From a virus, in the IMG/VR virus record IMGVR_UViG_3300046331_000248, positions 1-40,663 of that record: a stretch of 40,663 nucleotides of DNA; one strand, given 5' to 3'. A program made the translations under genes and the position numbers. Below the pieces are notes generated by a model, which was not told the DNA's origin, did not search any database, and was given only the letters and a program-made list of their open reading frames with translations. Shown in pieces: positions 17,451 through 25,690 of this stretch. Positions within the stretch are counted from its first letter, which is position 1. Each line of letters opens with the position of its first letter.

Positions 17451-18068
17451 CTAAAAACTAATCCCGCTATCACTTATAAGATTTTGATAAGTAAACATTT
17501 GTGAACCGCGAATATTTGACTCTTCATAGTTAGATTGAATTTTAATACGGTCAGATATCATCTTTTCGTATTTCATCATGTAGTTATTTGCAAGTTCTTC
17601 ATCTTGAAGGTCTTCAAAAGCACGTGCTAGTATTCCGTAAATAATAGGCTCTTGAAAGTAGCTATCAATAGAAGGGTTAACTGATGTAGAAATGTCAGCA
17701 AATGTTGGGTAGTACTTAATTGCAATACTAGTTAAAGTAGAAGGGAAGACCTTTAGTGTTCCACCCTCAACTGTCATAGAGCGGTTAAGTGTTTTGTTGT
17801 CAAAGTCTTCAATAGAGATTTCCTCATATGTATTATTAGATGAATCCAATCCTGATCCATACAAAGTACCAAAAGAAGCAGGTAGTGTACCAACACCATT
17901 ACTAAGAGCTACAGTTGAAGATAGTATCTGACTATTAGGAAATACACGCTTGTATATATCTTGCTGTGTTAAATTAGCATAGATAAGAAGCGTTGTGTCT
18001 GTTAATATTTCACTTGTTTGCTCTAGTAGTTTTGCACGTGCTAAAGCAATAATTTGATTGGTTGTCAT
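17451..18068 (-). CDS. Head-tail adaptor protein (gp4-like)
   Basis: The 205-residue helical protein directly follows the coat gene and precedes the nozzle-like gene. Its N-terminal helices ([15 protein letters not shown]), a central beta section and C-terminal helices ending near [16 protein letters not shown] are typical of short-tail head completion adaptors that dock under the portal. No enzymatic motif is present. Confidence comes mainly from size, helical pattern and order. Confidence 0.7.
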   Translation of the reverse strand: MTTNQIIALARAKLLEQTSEILTDTTLLIYANLTQQDIYKRVFPNSQILSSTVALSNGVGTLPASFGTLYGSGLDSSNNTYEEISIEDFDNKTLNRSMTVEGGTLKVFPSTLTSIAIKYYPTFADISTSVNPSIDSYFQEPIIYGILARAFEDLQDEELANNYMMKYEKMISDRIKIQSNYEESNIRGSQMFTYQNLISDSGISF

Positions 18069-18103
18069 AATATATATAAGGCTTGTTTATAAACCTATCC
18101 CCA

Positions 18104-18117
18104 CCCTCAAGAGAGGG
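18104..18117 (-). other. Hairpin between coat and adaptor genes
   Basis: CCCTC (18104-18108) and GAGGG (18113-18117) pair around a four-base loop. It may protect the coat mRNA end or reduce read-through; no T run follows on the minus strand. Confidence 0.4.
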
Positions 18118-18139
18118 CAGAAGAGATTTACAATGTCGG

Positions 18140-19252
18140 TTATGACAATGTACATCGGAGAACAGCTCCACGAGCACGATTCCCTTGGAAAACTTTTCGT
18201 CCGTAAACGAGAAGACCTTTACAAGTAGAAACGAAACTGTTTGGATCTGCTTCTGATGGAACAACAGAAGTTTTCATGATTTGGATTGCTAGAGAACAGA
18301 AGTCCTTTGTTCCAGCAACAAACCAGTAACCAGTAGAGTTATCACCAGCAACAAGTTCTGAACTCAATATTTTGAATCCAGCGATTGAACCGATAAGACC
18401 CTTTGTTACAACATTGTTGTAAGCGTTATCAACAGCAGGTATAAACTCTGGAGCTTGTAGAAGAACTCCTTCAGTAAGAGAGTTTACAACTAGGAAACGT
18501 CCTTCTTTAGGAGCAAGAGCTTTTCCAAGAGCTGTACGAAGAGCTACAATTTGTGAGTAGATGTTTGACTTGTTGATTGCTACAGCAGTCGCACCAGCGA
18601 TTGTGTAAGCAGCACCTGATATAACACCACCAGTGTAACCAGAACCTGAAAGGTCAGTAACAGTGATAGAAGTTGCAGATGCAAAAGCAGTAACTAGATA
18701 AGATACAGTGTGACCTGTAGCTTTAAGGTATCCACCAACCATAGCGGCAGTAAAAGTAGTACCTGTACCTGTTACAACACCAGTAGAAGCTGCAATAGAT
18801 ACAGTTCCAGTAGCGTATGAAGTACCAACTACGTTTGCAACTTGATCAGCAGAAGCTGATTGTCCAACATTCTTTGCCATGTAAGCAAGGATGTCAGTAT
18901 CAATAAGTTCAGACATGTTGTCTTTAACTTCACCAGCGTATGAAGTGATAGCTGGGATGTCATTTTGAATTTTATCGATGTCATCAACACCAAAAGAGAA
19001 ATACTTTTGTTGGTCAACAACTAGATCTTCAGATGTAGGGTTAAGATCTTGTTTAACAAGAGCTTGACCTTTAGTGTAATTAGAGAGAGAAACACGAGCA
19101 GCAGTACGAACACGAACTCGGTCGCCAGCTTCTTTTATTTCACCGTCGTAATCAGTATTTGTGATACTTTTATATAGAGTATCGTTATAAAGCAATTCAA
19201 CCAATTTAAGTGAAAACTTTATTGGAGTGAATGCAGCTAAGTTATTAGGCAT
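18140..19252 (-). CDS. Major capsid protein (P22-coat-like) with inserted beta domain
   Basis: The 370-residue protein has the N-terminal pattern of P22-type coat proteins (KFSLKLVELLYNDTLYKSI, then GDRVRVRTAARVS, and FSFGVDDIDK near 86-94). The C-terminal HK97-fold part includes GRFLVVNSLT and SIAGFKILSSELV. Residues about 145-220 are a Gly/Thr/Ala-rich insertion (TGTGTTFTAAMVGGYLK, SATSITVTDLSG), probably a surface-exposed Ig-like or decoration-type domain. The gene follows the scaffold gene and is flanked by hairpin-containing gaps, as expected for the most highly made protein. Confidence 0.85.
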   Translation of the reverse strand: MPNNLAAFTPIKFSLKLVELLYNDTLYKSITNTDYDGEIKEAGDRVRVRTAARVSLSNYTKGQALVKQDLNPTSEDLVVDQQKYFSFGVDDIDKIQNDIPAITSYAGEVKDNMSELIDTDILAYMAKNVGQSASADQVANVVGTSYATGTVSIAASTGVVTGTGTTFTAAMVGGYLKATGHTVSYLVTAFASATSITVTDLSGSGYTGGVISGAAYTIAGATAVAINKSNIYSQIVALRTALGKALAPKEGRFLVVNSLTEGVLLQAPEFIPAVDNAYNNVVTKGLIGSIAGFKILSSELVAGDNSTGYWFVAGTKDFCSLAIQIMKTSVVPSEADPNSFVSTCKGLLVYGRKVFQGNRARGAVLRCTLS

Positions 19253-19323
19253 TTAAATTTAAAAAATTAAGTAAGTAATGAAGTATAAAAAAGTAGATAC
19301 TTACCTAATAGGGGGTTTAATCC

Positions 19324-20052
19324 CTAGAGCTTCCCAGATTCAAGGTCTGCGTGATATTCCTTAGCATGTTTAGCAAATTCAGCAGGATTTGATTCCGCCA
19401 TTCTTTGCCAATCTTCTATAGATCTTGTGGATTTTGCAACTCTGTCGCCACCAGTTGATCTCTCTAAGTCAACACGCTCTTGTCTGGTTCTTTCATCTTC
19501 AGCACCCATCAAACGAGCTTTGTCGAAAAGATAAATCTTAGCTACATCGTCCAGTATTGAATCAATATTCTCTGGAACATTATTAGCATTGAAATATTTT
19601 TGTTTGAACTCTTCTTTAGAGCTAGCAAGTTCAGGGTATTTAGAAGTCACTGAATCAAATGCTCCATTCCATTTACTTTCATTAAACTGCTTTCTAGCAA
19701 AGGCGATAGCTGGATCTTTATAGATTTCATCTTTCGTTTTACCTGTGATAGCGTTTGTGTATGCAAGTAGGTTGGCTTGTGCATCTGCATCTAGGTCTTC
19801 AAAGCCTGGATATAGGTTTTCTACTGTTTGAGGATTCCCAACTAATTCCTCGGCCTGTAGCTTTTTAAGTTCTTCGTTTTCATGATATAAACGCTGAGCT
19901 TCTTTAGCTGATTCTGCAAATTTTACTTTGTAGTCAATTTCAGGTTCGGCATCCTGATTGGTTTGAATAGTTGTCTCTATTTGATCGACTTGTTCTGGGT
20001 TAGCACCTTGTTGTACGTCCTGAATGTCTTTATCGAAATTGTCTATTGACAT
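19324..20052 (-). CDS. Scaffolding protein
   Basis: This 242-residue protein is acidic and highly charged. It has a Gln/Asp-rich N-terminus, a coiled-coil-like centre (about 45-70, KFAESAKEAQRLYHENEELK) and a helical C-terminus. That profile and its place directly before the coat gene are those of capsid scaffolds, which guide procapsid assembly and then leave. Upstream a GGGAGAG stretch about ten bases before ATG could serve as a ribosome-binding site, one of few in the genome. Confidence 0.8.
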   Translation of the reverse strand: MSIDNFDKDIQDVQQGANPEQVDQIETTIQTNQDAEPEIDYKVKFAESAKEAQRLYHENEELKKLQAEELVGNPQTVENLYPGFEDLDADAQANLLAYTNAITGKTKDEIYKDPAIAFARKQFNESKWNGAFDSVTSKYPELASSKEEFKQKYFNANNVPENIDSILDDVAKIYLFDKARLMGAEDERTRQERVDLERSTGGDRVAKSTRSIEDWQRMAESNPAEFAKHAKEYHADLESGKL

Positions 20053-20097
20053 GATCTTTTTTCTCTCCCGTCCTATCCCTAGGGTTTGGGTTGATTA

Positions 20098-20119
20098 TTA
20101 AAAAGTCTCAAGTTTTTAA
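20098..20119 (-). other. AT-rich hairpin upstream of scaffold
   Basis: TTAAAAA (20098-20104) and TTTTTAA (20113-20119) can pair in the 93-base gap between the 106-residue protein gene and the scaffold gene. Read on the minus strand it ends in T residues, so it may be a weak attenuator. Confidence 0.3.
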
Positions 20120-20145
20120 CGAGGTGCTTGATAGCCCTCCGATTA

Positions 20146-20466
20146 TTATTTTTCTAACATCTGCTTGATAGCAGCTTCCGTCATCTGTTTTTCAACAAAA
20201 GGTGACGCCAGAAACTTCTCTAAGCGAATTAGAAAGTCTAATTTCATTTTTAAAAATATATCTTCTCTTGTTTTAAGAGACGCAGTAGAAAGTTTATTGA
20301 TGGTCTCACTTTTTTCAATAGATAGAAATTGATTTACATCTTCGTCTGTTAACTTTCTTCCTGAAAGAGCAGACTCCCAATCTTTGTAAGTTCTTTGTTC
20401 TTCTAGTGTAAGTTCTGAATAATTACTTACGCCTACTTTTTTTAGAAAATCTCCTAGTATACTCAT
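20146..20466 (-). CDS. Small helical protein between portal and scaffold (106 aa)
   Basis: The protein is charged and predicted largely helical, with no recognisable domain. It starts two bases after the portal stop and has a GGAG sequence eight bases before its ATG, suggesting good translation. Proteins of this size in this position are common in podoviruses and may be minor head proteins or assembly cofactors. I do not recognise the family. Confidence 0.6.
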   Translation of the reverse strand: MSILGDFLKKVGVSNYSELTLEEQRTYKDWESALSGRKLTDEDVNQFLSIEKSETINKLSTASLKTREDIFLKMKLDFLIRLEKFLASPFVEKQMTEAAIKQMLEK

Positions 20467-20468
20467 AA

Positions 20469-22169
20469 TTAAACTCCCATTGGATTAAGTGCTTTCGCGT
20501 TAGTATCTTTTGTACTGTCTTGTGGATTGTTAACCATTGAAGGTGCATCTTGCATAGCATTTAGAGGAGCAGGGGAGCTTTCTTCCATTTGCATGACAGT
20601 AGCCACTTCTTCAGGACTCCAACCCATAAGCTCTATTTCTTTTCTTTTAGCAATCTTGATTGCTTCAGGATTGTTAGCAAAAGAGTTTTTGATATATTGA
20701 ATCTTTTTGAGGTCAAAGTCAGAAGCATCATTTTGTTCTGCTGCTGTTACAACCTGACATTCATATCCAATAGGATTTTTCCAATCACTAGGCATAATTT
20801 CTTTAGAGAAATATTTACCATTACCACCTTTTTTAAAGAGGGTAATAGAACCTCGTGAGTTCTCTTTCAATAGTTCATAAAAAATAATCCCTGATTCTTT
20901 CCATGCTCGTCTGTAGTTTTTAGAAACAACCTGATTACGGCCTTGTGATTGCTTGAAAGACATTTGCGTCTGTCCAAGAGTTGCATTAGCTTCAACTTCT
21001 CCACGTTCTGTGGGTGTTTGAGCAAGAGAAGACTGAATAAGGTCTTTAAGCCATGAGATTTGCTGTGAGGTATCACCGAGAGGGTTAATAGTCATTTGTT
21101 GAACTATCTCTCTTGGATCTCCGGGAACTCCATACATTCCAAAGGGTTTTGGATCAAAAGCACGTGGTTGAAATGTTCCATTAAGAGTATTAAAGAAGTA
21201 CATTCCAAAGTTACGGTAGGTACGGTTCTCTAAGTCTTGAGAGATATACATGTTTGTAATCTTGTTAAAGGTACGAACATTATCAGCAATACCATCAGAC
21301 CAAATGTCATTGATGTCAGGGTCTGATGCCCAAGTAACAATAGGGAGCATTGAGATACCAATAGCTTCTTTAAGGGGTTTGTTAGAAAGAACAACATTAT
21401 CAGTAGCAATAGTTATAAGGTGTCTTACAAAACGATTTTCTTCTTTGTTCCAGACCATTTTGTAGTCTTCATTGATTTCAATAAGAATATCGCCCGAAAT
21501 AAAGTCATCATAATTCTGTACACCCAGAGATTGCAGACGAGCTATTTTTGATTCATAGCTTTCTTGGTCTCCTTTAGCCTTCAAAATACCTTTTTTTGAT
21601 TCAAGAAATTGTTTTAGTTGATTTTTTCCTTCAGCTGTATAGTTTTTATTTGCTAGTATTTGTCTGAGAGAACGAAAGATGTGTGTGTGAATAACATAGT
21701 CAGCACTGTTCAGGTCTAAAACGTTAACCCTTGGGTCAATTTCCATATCATATGGATCTAAAACATCACAAAATATTTCATTCTTTGCAAAACCCCATTT
21801 TTTAAATGATCGTCCTTGCAAACCGACAACTTTTTTATCAATATTGTCTATGATGTCTAGTCCAAGTCTGTCATAATAGTATGACCAAAGTTCATTAAGA
21901 ATAATTTCACCAGTTTTATCAATATCTGATTGACCACGAGTTTCAAACTTCATTAAAGGAGCTTCGTCTATTTTAGAAATCCATGTTTGAATGGTATCTC
22001 TAATGATAGGAACGTTAATAGGCTGTCTTTGAGTCAGTCTATTTGTGATAACTTTATCTCGATAGAGAAGATAGTTTTCGTTCCATTGATTGAAACGTCT
22101 TTCTTTAAAATCTTGTGAGGCTTTCTTATCTGCTAGGTGCTGGGCTATTATCGTGGCGGAATCTTGCAT
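20469..22169 (-). CDS. Portal protein
   Basis: The open frame can begin at ATG 22184, but that codon overlaps the -10 box (22183-22188), so the next in-frame ATG at 22169 is preferred (566 aa). Features of podovirus portals are visible: an N-terminal helical region, KKWGFAKNEIFCDVLDPYDMEIDP, and a C-terminal helical stem with SQQISWLKDLIQSSLAQTPTERGE. The portal forms the ring through which DNA is packed and ejected. The gene lies between large terminase and scaffold, the normal order. Its promoter leaves only about six to seven bases of leader before the ATG. Confidence 0.87.
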   Translation of the reverse strand: MQDSATIIAQHLADKKASQDFKERRFNQWNENYLLYRDKVITNRLTQRQPINVPIIRDTIQTWISKIDEAPLMKFETRGQSDIDKTGEIILNELWSYYYDRLGLDIIDNIDKKVVGLQGRSFKKWGFAKNEIFCDVLDPYDMEIDPRVNVLDLNSADYVIHTHIFRSLRQILANKNYTAEGKNQLKQFLESKKGILKAKGDQESYESKIARLQSLGVQNYDDFISGDILIEINEDYKMVWNKEENRFVRHLITIATDNVVLSNKPLKEAIGISMLPIVTWASDPDINDIWSDGIADNVRTFNKITNMYISQDLENRTYRNFGMYFFNTLNGTFQPRAFDPKPFGMYGVPGDPREIVQQMTINPLGDTSQQISWLKDLIQSSLAQTPTERGEVEANATLGQTQMSFKQSQGRNQVVSKNYRRAWKESGIIFYELLKENSRGSITLFKKGGNGKYFSKEIMPSDWKNPIGYECQVVTAAEQNDASDFDLKKIQYIKNSFANNPEAIKIAKRKEIELMGWSPEEVATVMQMEESSPAPLNAMQDAPSMVNNPQDSTKDTNAKALNPMGV

Positions 22170-22182
22170 AGTTATTGTACAC

Positions 22183-22211
22183 ATTATAACACATTACTTG
22201 ACAAGTGTCAA
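22183..22211 (-). promoter_or_regulatory. Consensus promoter before portal
   Basis: Minus strand TTGACA (22206-22211), a 17-base spacer, then TATAAT (22183-22188): both hexamers match the sigma-70 consensus, and a TG precedes the -10. It should drive portal through coat and adaptor. Confidence 0.88.
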
Positions 22212-22226
22212 TAAATATGTTGTAGT

Positions 22227-23513
22227 TTAATAACCAAAATCAGGGTACATTGGTTGTACACCTTCTGTTTGATAACTTCTTGTATAATTGTTTACTTGAA
22301 TAGGGTTTTGTGGAAGTTGCCACACAGCTAAGGCTAGAGACATTATTCGGTCATCATGCTTATTGTCTGGTACTTGCACTGTTACATTGCCACTAGGAGT
22401 AAGTTCATATTGAGCAGAGCGAAGTTCGTCTAAGAGTTCTTCATCATCTGGAATCTTAATCTTGTCTTGTTCTAACAGCATTTGAAGGTTCTTTAATAAG
22501 TCCATTCTAGAACGAACATTAAACCTAAACGGTTCTATATTTATTCCTCTAGCATACAAGTCATCATAAACAGGTTCACCTACACCGGTTGAGTCAATTA
22601 TTATTTTACCTCGATTGTGTTTGATATAAGCAAGTTCAATCTTAGCTTTTTGTAAGTTGTAATCCATTTGATTAAAACTATCTTGCTTGATAAGGTGAAA
22701 ATCATTTAAGTTGAAAGGAGAGATGACAGTAAAGTCATTGTATTTAGCAAGGTCTACGCCTATTTGATACATTGCCAAATCTTTAGGTTGATATTCTTCT
22801 ACTTTGTAGGTATTCTCAGTAATTCTTTTAAAGAATCCAGTACCTCCTTCAATAAACTTACAGTAATATTCTTGATAGAAAATATCTATAGGCATACCTA
22901 TCTTTTGTTCTTCAAGAACCTCTTCTGACAAAGCCTTTGTATCTTCGACAGTTAAAACTTGAGTAAACCAAAACTTGTTTTTTTGTGCTGTTTTAAGCAT
23001 GTCATATGCATGATTCATCCCTCGGGGTGTCATAATAAATACTGCCCAACCATCATTTTCAGCTAAAATAGGAGAGATAAAATTCCACACTTCTTCTTTC
23101 ATAAGAGAGTATTCACTAAAGACCACCCCAATAGGATTAGTTCCCACAATACGGTCAATGTTGTCTGCTCCGACCATCTGCAAAATAGATCCATTAACAA
23201 GTTCAACAATCATATCTGCTTGGTTGATAGTTTTAACAATCTCTTTAGGGAAGTGATCAAGAAAACGAAATCCTGTTTTATCTGCTCCAGTCCAAATAAC
23301 TTTTTTAGCTTGTGAATAGGTAGGAAGAAAGTAATAATAAGTCCCTACACGTTCCATCATCTTTTTAGGTAGGTTAGCAAAAATTGTTTTATCTTTACCT
23401 GAACGTCTGTGAGCTACCCACAACAGTCGTTTAATACCACTATCCCATGCTTTTAAGATAGGTAGTTGATAGTGACGTGGGGAGTATTTGTGAGGCAGGG
23501 TTATTTCTGACAT
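22227..23513 (-). CDS. terL: Terminase large subunit
   Basis: The 428-residue DNA-packaging motor has an ATPase and a nuclease domain. Walker A is AHRRSGKDKT (34-43), Walker B is GVVFSEYS (129-136) with Glu134, and the coupling motif is MTPRG (161-165). The RNase-H-like nuclease shows IGVDLAKYND with Asp254, IIIDSTG with Asp307, and KHDDRIM with Asp387/388. It cuts and pumps DNA through the portal. The start overlaps the end of the upstream 59-residue gene by 13 bases. Confidence 0.94.
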   Translation of the reverse strand: MSEITLPHKYSPRHYQLPILKAWDSGIKRLLWVAHRRSGKDKTIFANLPKKMMERVGTYYYFLPTYSQAKKVIWTGADKTGFRFLDHFPKEIVKTINQADMIVELVNGSILQMVGADNIDRIVGTNPIGVVFSEYSLMKEEVWNFISPILAENDGWAVFIMTPRGMNHAYDMLKTAQKNKFWFTQVLTVEDTKALSEEVLEEQKIGMPIDIFYQEYYCKFIEGGTGFFKRITENTYKVEEYQPKDLAMYQIGVDLAKYNDFTVISPFNLNDFHLIKQDSFNQMDYNLQKAKIELAYIKHNRGKIIIDSTGVGEPVYDDLYARGINIEPFRFNVRSRMDLLKNLQMLLEQDKIKIPDDEELLDELRSAQYELTPSGNVTVQVPDNKHDDRIMSLALAVWQLPQNPIQVNNYTRSYQTEGVQPMYPDFGY

Positions 23514-23680
23514 TTAATTCCCATAACAGTTGCCATTGAAGCATTTATACCTGCGTTATATCTAATATGCTCATCTATTTTGGGAGAATTAAGTTTTTGT
23601 TTTTTTAAAGCATCGTATACCTCTTTAAGTATAAGATTTCTGTGCAGGCAATTAATCTTGTTTAAAAAATATTTAATCAT
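23501..23680 (-). CDS. Small protein between terminase subunits (59 aa)
   Basis: The ATG overlaps the small-terminase stop (ATGATTAA) and the end overlaps the large-terminase start by 13 bases, so the three genes appear translationally coupled. The protein is basic and helical with two Cys residues (11 and 57) and no recognisable domain. Overlap on both sides is the main evidence that it is real. It might assist the terminase complex. Confidence 0.65.
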   Translation of the reverse strand: MIKYFLNKINCLHRNLILKEVYDALKKQKLNSPKIDEHIRYNAGINASMATVMGIKCQK

Positions 23681-24377
23681 TTATTTCTTCTCCTGTTATA
23701 TCTATTACGTCTGCCTGCTTAGGTTGTTCAATAAGTTGGTCTGTAGCCATGTCTGCATAATTAACAGCTTTAATGTTCACTTGTCCTGAGACTTTCTGGT
23801 CAACAGTGGACTTAGTAGAATATCCTTCATCTTTACCAAGAGTGGTAGCCATCATTTTTGAAATGTCAGCAACTAGCTTAGCTTTATCTATATCAATACC
23901 TGTTATTTCTCCTGTTACTTCATCCAATTTAGAGTAGTCAATATCTAGAATTCTATCTAAATTACGCTCTGCTTTTGAAAGCATATCTTTACGCTTGAGT
24001 TTGATAAACTTTTCTTTAAACCAAAGTTGGTTAGTGATATTAGCGGCGGTGGTTTCAGAATACCCAGCTTGTCTAGCTGATTCGGCTGCATTTTGTTCTC
24101 CACTCATCCATCCTTTTAAAAATATCTCCCAACAAATAGCTTGTCTGGGATCAGGGTTGTTTTTACTTGCTTTATATGGGTTCTCTGGAGCGTATGGCTT
24201 TCCATTTACACGTACACGCGTGTCAACATCTCCTTCTTTTTTCTGTTTAGGAACGTAGTCTTCAGGTTGCACTTTACGAACTGGATTCTTGGCTCTCGAT
24301 GGTCTCTTGTAGTCCTCCTTCTTTATTAGGTTGGGTATCTGATCCCTCGGTATTCTGTGTATTGGTACTTTGTTCAT
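23673..24377 (-). CDS. terS: Terminase small subunit
   Basis: The 234-residue protein contains the helix-turn-helix region typical of small terminases (about 78-130): AICWEIFLKGWMSGEQNAAESA, then RQAGYSETTAANI and LWFKEKFIK. A coiled-coil/oligomerisation part and a C-terminal tail follow. It recognises the packaging site and presents DNA to the large subunit. The basic N-terminal 75 residues overlap the preceding gene by 104 bases. The next internal Met is within the HTH domain, so the early ATG is kept. Confidence 0.85.
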   Translation of the reverse strand: MNKVPIHRIPRDQIPNLIKKEDYKRPSRAKNPVRKVQPEDYVPKQKKEGDVDTRVRVNGKPYAPENPYKASKNNPDPRQAICWEIFLKGWMSGEQNAAESARQAGYSETTAANITNQLWFKEKFIKLKRKDMLSKAERNLDRILDIDYSKLDEVTGEITGIDIDKAKLVADISKMMATTLGKDEGYSTKSTVDQKVSGQVNIKAVNYADMATDQLIEQPKQADVIDITGEEIND

Positions 24378-24501
24378 CTTTCTTTATAAAAACTTCTACT
24401 GCATCTGCAATAATTTTACTTTCTGCTAACTCAAATGCACCTCGCTTGTTAGCGATAGTGACTGATTGTATTAAAATCTCTAGTGCTTTTTTAGTTTCCA
24501 T
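24274..24501 (-). CDS. Small acidic-tailed protein upstream of small terminase (75 aa)
   Basis: Residues about 1-42 look like a helical domain (ALEILIQSVTIANKRGAFEL, IIADAVEVFIKK). The C-terminus is disordered, rich in Gln, Glu, Ser and Thr. The helical part resembles small uncharacterised proteins in phage packaging cassettes. An AAGAAGAG sequence lies seven bases before the ATG, which directly abuts the previous stop codon. The 3' third overlaps the small-terminase start in another frame, a long overlap for a phage. Function unknown. Confidence 0.6.
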   Translation of the reverse strand: METKKALEILIQSVTIANKRGAFELAESKIIADAVEVFIKKDEQSTNTQNTEGSDTQPNKEGGLQETIESQESSS

Positions 24502-24744
24502 TTATTTACTCTTCTTTAAACTATTTTTAATAACTTCATTTGCATTCTTTAATATACTTAAAACCTGCAAGCCAAGAACAGAAGTTTTAGGAATTGTTGA
24601 TTCAAGCACTTTGTACTGTTCTGTTTCTTTGTCTAGTATTTTTACAATTAAACAAAGCTTCAATTTACCTCCAACTATCATTTCTTCTATTGTTATAGAA
24701 TAAGGCTTAAGCTCCATATTATTTACTGTCATTTCTTTAGTCAT
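24502..24744 (-). CDS. First gene of the late operon, unknown function (80 aa)
   Basis: The protein has a beta-rich N-terminal half (SITIEEMIVGGKLKLCLIV) and a helical C-terminus. No domain is recognised. The ATG lies only eight bases beyond a perfect -10 box, so transcription probably starts at or next to it. Internal Met residues at 5 and 10 are alternative starts. As promoter-proximal gene of the packaging block it may be regulatory or structural. Confidence 0.6.
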   Translation of the reverse strand: MTKEMTVNNMELKPYSITIEEMIVGGKLKLCLIVKILDKETEQYKVLESTIPKTSVLGLQVLSILKNANEVIKNSLKKSK

Positions 24745-24752
24745 GTGTACAC

Positions 24753-24781
24753 ATTATACCATATATATAACATAGTGTCAA
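24753..24781 (-). promoter_or_regulatory. Main late-operon promoter (perfect consensus)
   Basis: Minus strand TTGACA (24776-24781), 17 bases, TATAAT (24753-24758). It points away from the promoter at 24824-24852, so the two form the divergent control point of the genome. Confidence 0.88.
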
Positions 24782-24823
24782 TAATATTATACAATATTTA
24801 CTCATAACTATAACACATATTGC

Positions 24824-24852
24824 TTGACATAGCATAGTATTTATGTTATAAT
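24824..24852 (+). promoter_or_regulatory. Main rightward promoter (perfect consensus, extended -10)
   Basis: TTGACA (24824-24829), 17 bases, TATAAT (24847-24852), with TG at 24844-24845. Expected start of transcription is near 24859. The first substantial plus-strand gene is over 1 kb away, so its first product is probably RNA. Confidence 0.9.
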
Positions 24853-25096
24853 AATAAAAGTTGAATATGAATTTGTCCTGGGGGTTATCTGAGGGACGTT
24901 AAACCAAGTCAGATAAGCGTTGGGTGTCCTAACTCTAAACGGACAGATGACAGGGAGAAATGTTTTCTTCTTTCAGACAAACGTATCACTACTTCACATA
25001 ATCTATGGGGGGTAGGGGGGTCGTAACAAGATTCTGAAAGAAATATTTAATTACAAGTTTGTTTAACAAGTATAGTTATAAATAGAGTTAGTTGAT

Positions 25097-25151
25097 TAAG
25101 TTCTGTCTACTGTAGTTTTTATTAATTACTTTAGAGAGTAGACGGAACTTA
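25097..25151 (+). repeat. Hairpin A (15-bp inverted repeat)
   Basis: The arms at 25097-25111 and 25137-25151 match at all positions except one that can form a G-U pair. The loop is 25 bases. Confidence 0.8.
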
Positions 25152-25232
25152 GATAATTAGCTTAGAGATCGTGTTTGACCGTCCTCTTATGTTCTGTCTT
25201 TCCCACTTACATGATCTCTAAATTGATTATCT
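25151..25232 (+). repeat. Hairpin B (23-bp imperfect inverted repeat)
   Basis: The arms at 25151-25173 and 25210-25232 pair with four non-Watson-Crick positions and a 36-base loop. It directly abuts hairpin A. Confidence 0.75.
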
Positions 25233-25243
25233 AATTCATTTCT

Positions 25244-25267
25244 AGCTTCCACTTTGGAGGCTTTTTT
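25244..25267 (+). terminator. Rho-independent terminator of the candidate ncRNA
   Basis: AGCTTCC (25244-25250) pairs with GGAGGCT (25256-25262), one pair being G-U, followed by six T. Confidence 0.75.
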
Positions 25268-25377
25268 GTTACCTTAAGTGTTTCTAAACAATATTTAAGG
25301 CCGATATTCTAATTCATACTTATTTTTTAATTGCAAGCTCTATTTTAACTATATACAACAAGCTTGTTTAGCATGTT

Positions 25378-25530
25378 ATGAGAAACAAAGAATATGGGAG
25401 TAAACATAGTGTGGCACACATTAGTTTCAAAATAGGTAAGTGTTATGAGTGCCCGTTGCACGCATCATGGCTCACGAAAATATCCCCGCCTCGTCTCATT
25501 ATTTTACAACATAGATATAAGCGTGTGTAA
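25378..25530 (+). CDS. Possible 50-aa protein in the control region
   Basis: An ATG frame of 50 codons ends in TAA and covers the GC-richer patch. It is basic, with CYEC near residues 22-25. There is no ribosome-binding site or recognisable motif, and a frame of this length can occur by chance. Confidence 0.25.
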   Translation: MRNKEYGSKHSVAHISFKIGKCYECPLHASWLTKISPPRLIILQHRYKRV

Positions 25531-25650
25531 ACTGTGCCTACAACATAGATTGTGCGACATAAAAATAAACTATATATAGCAAGGTATATCTACCATTCTA
25601 AAACAACCCTTATAATACAACACCAACAATAACAGGGGATACAATAATTC

Positions 25651-25690
25651 TTTTTAACAATAACTTTGCTTGCAATAATATTGTTAAAAA
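25651..25690 (+). repeat. Perfect 12-bp inverted repeat
   Basis: The arms TTTTTAACAATA (25651-25662) and TATTGTTAAAAA (25679-25690) are exact reverse complements around 16 bases. No T tail follows on the plus strand. It fits an operator or origin cruciform better than a terminator. Confidence 0.7.

Larger units (their letters stand above)
24859..25267 (+). ncRNA. Candidate structured noncoding RNA of about 410 nt
   Basis: A consensus promoter lies just upstream and a Rho-independent terminator ends the unit. Within it, TTATCTGA and TCAGATAA (about 24885-24916) pair. Hairpin A pairs 25097-25111 with 25137-25151. Hairpin B pairs 25151-25173 with 25210-25232, four positions differing, two of which are compatible with G-U pairs. 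GTTCTGTCT occurs both in the 5' arm of hairpin A and in the loop of hairpin B, so alternative pairing is possible. Only an 11-codon frame (ATG at 24867) opens near the 5' end. A regulatory RNA, host-targeting RNA or long early leader are possible; no known family was recognised. Confidence 0.55.

Noticed and set aside
22167-22184. Portal start at ATG 22184
   Set aside because: That ATG overlaps the -10 box of a perfect promoter, so it would not be on the transcript; 22169 is preferred.
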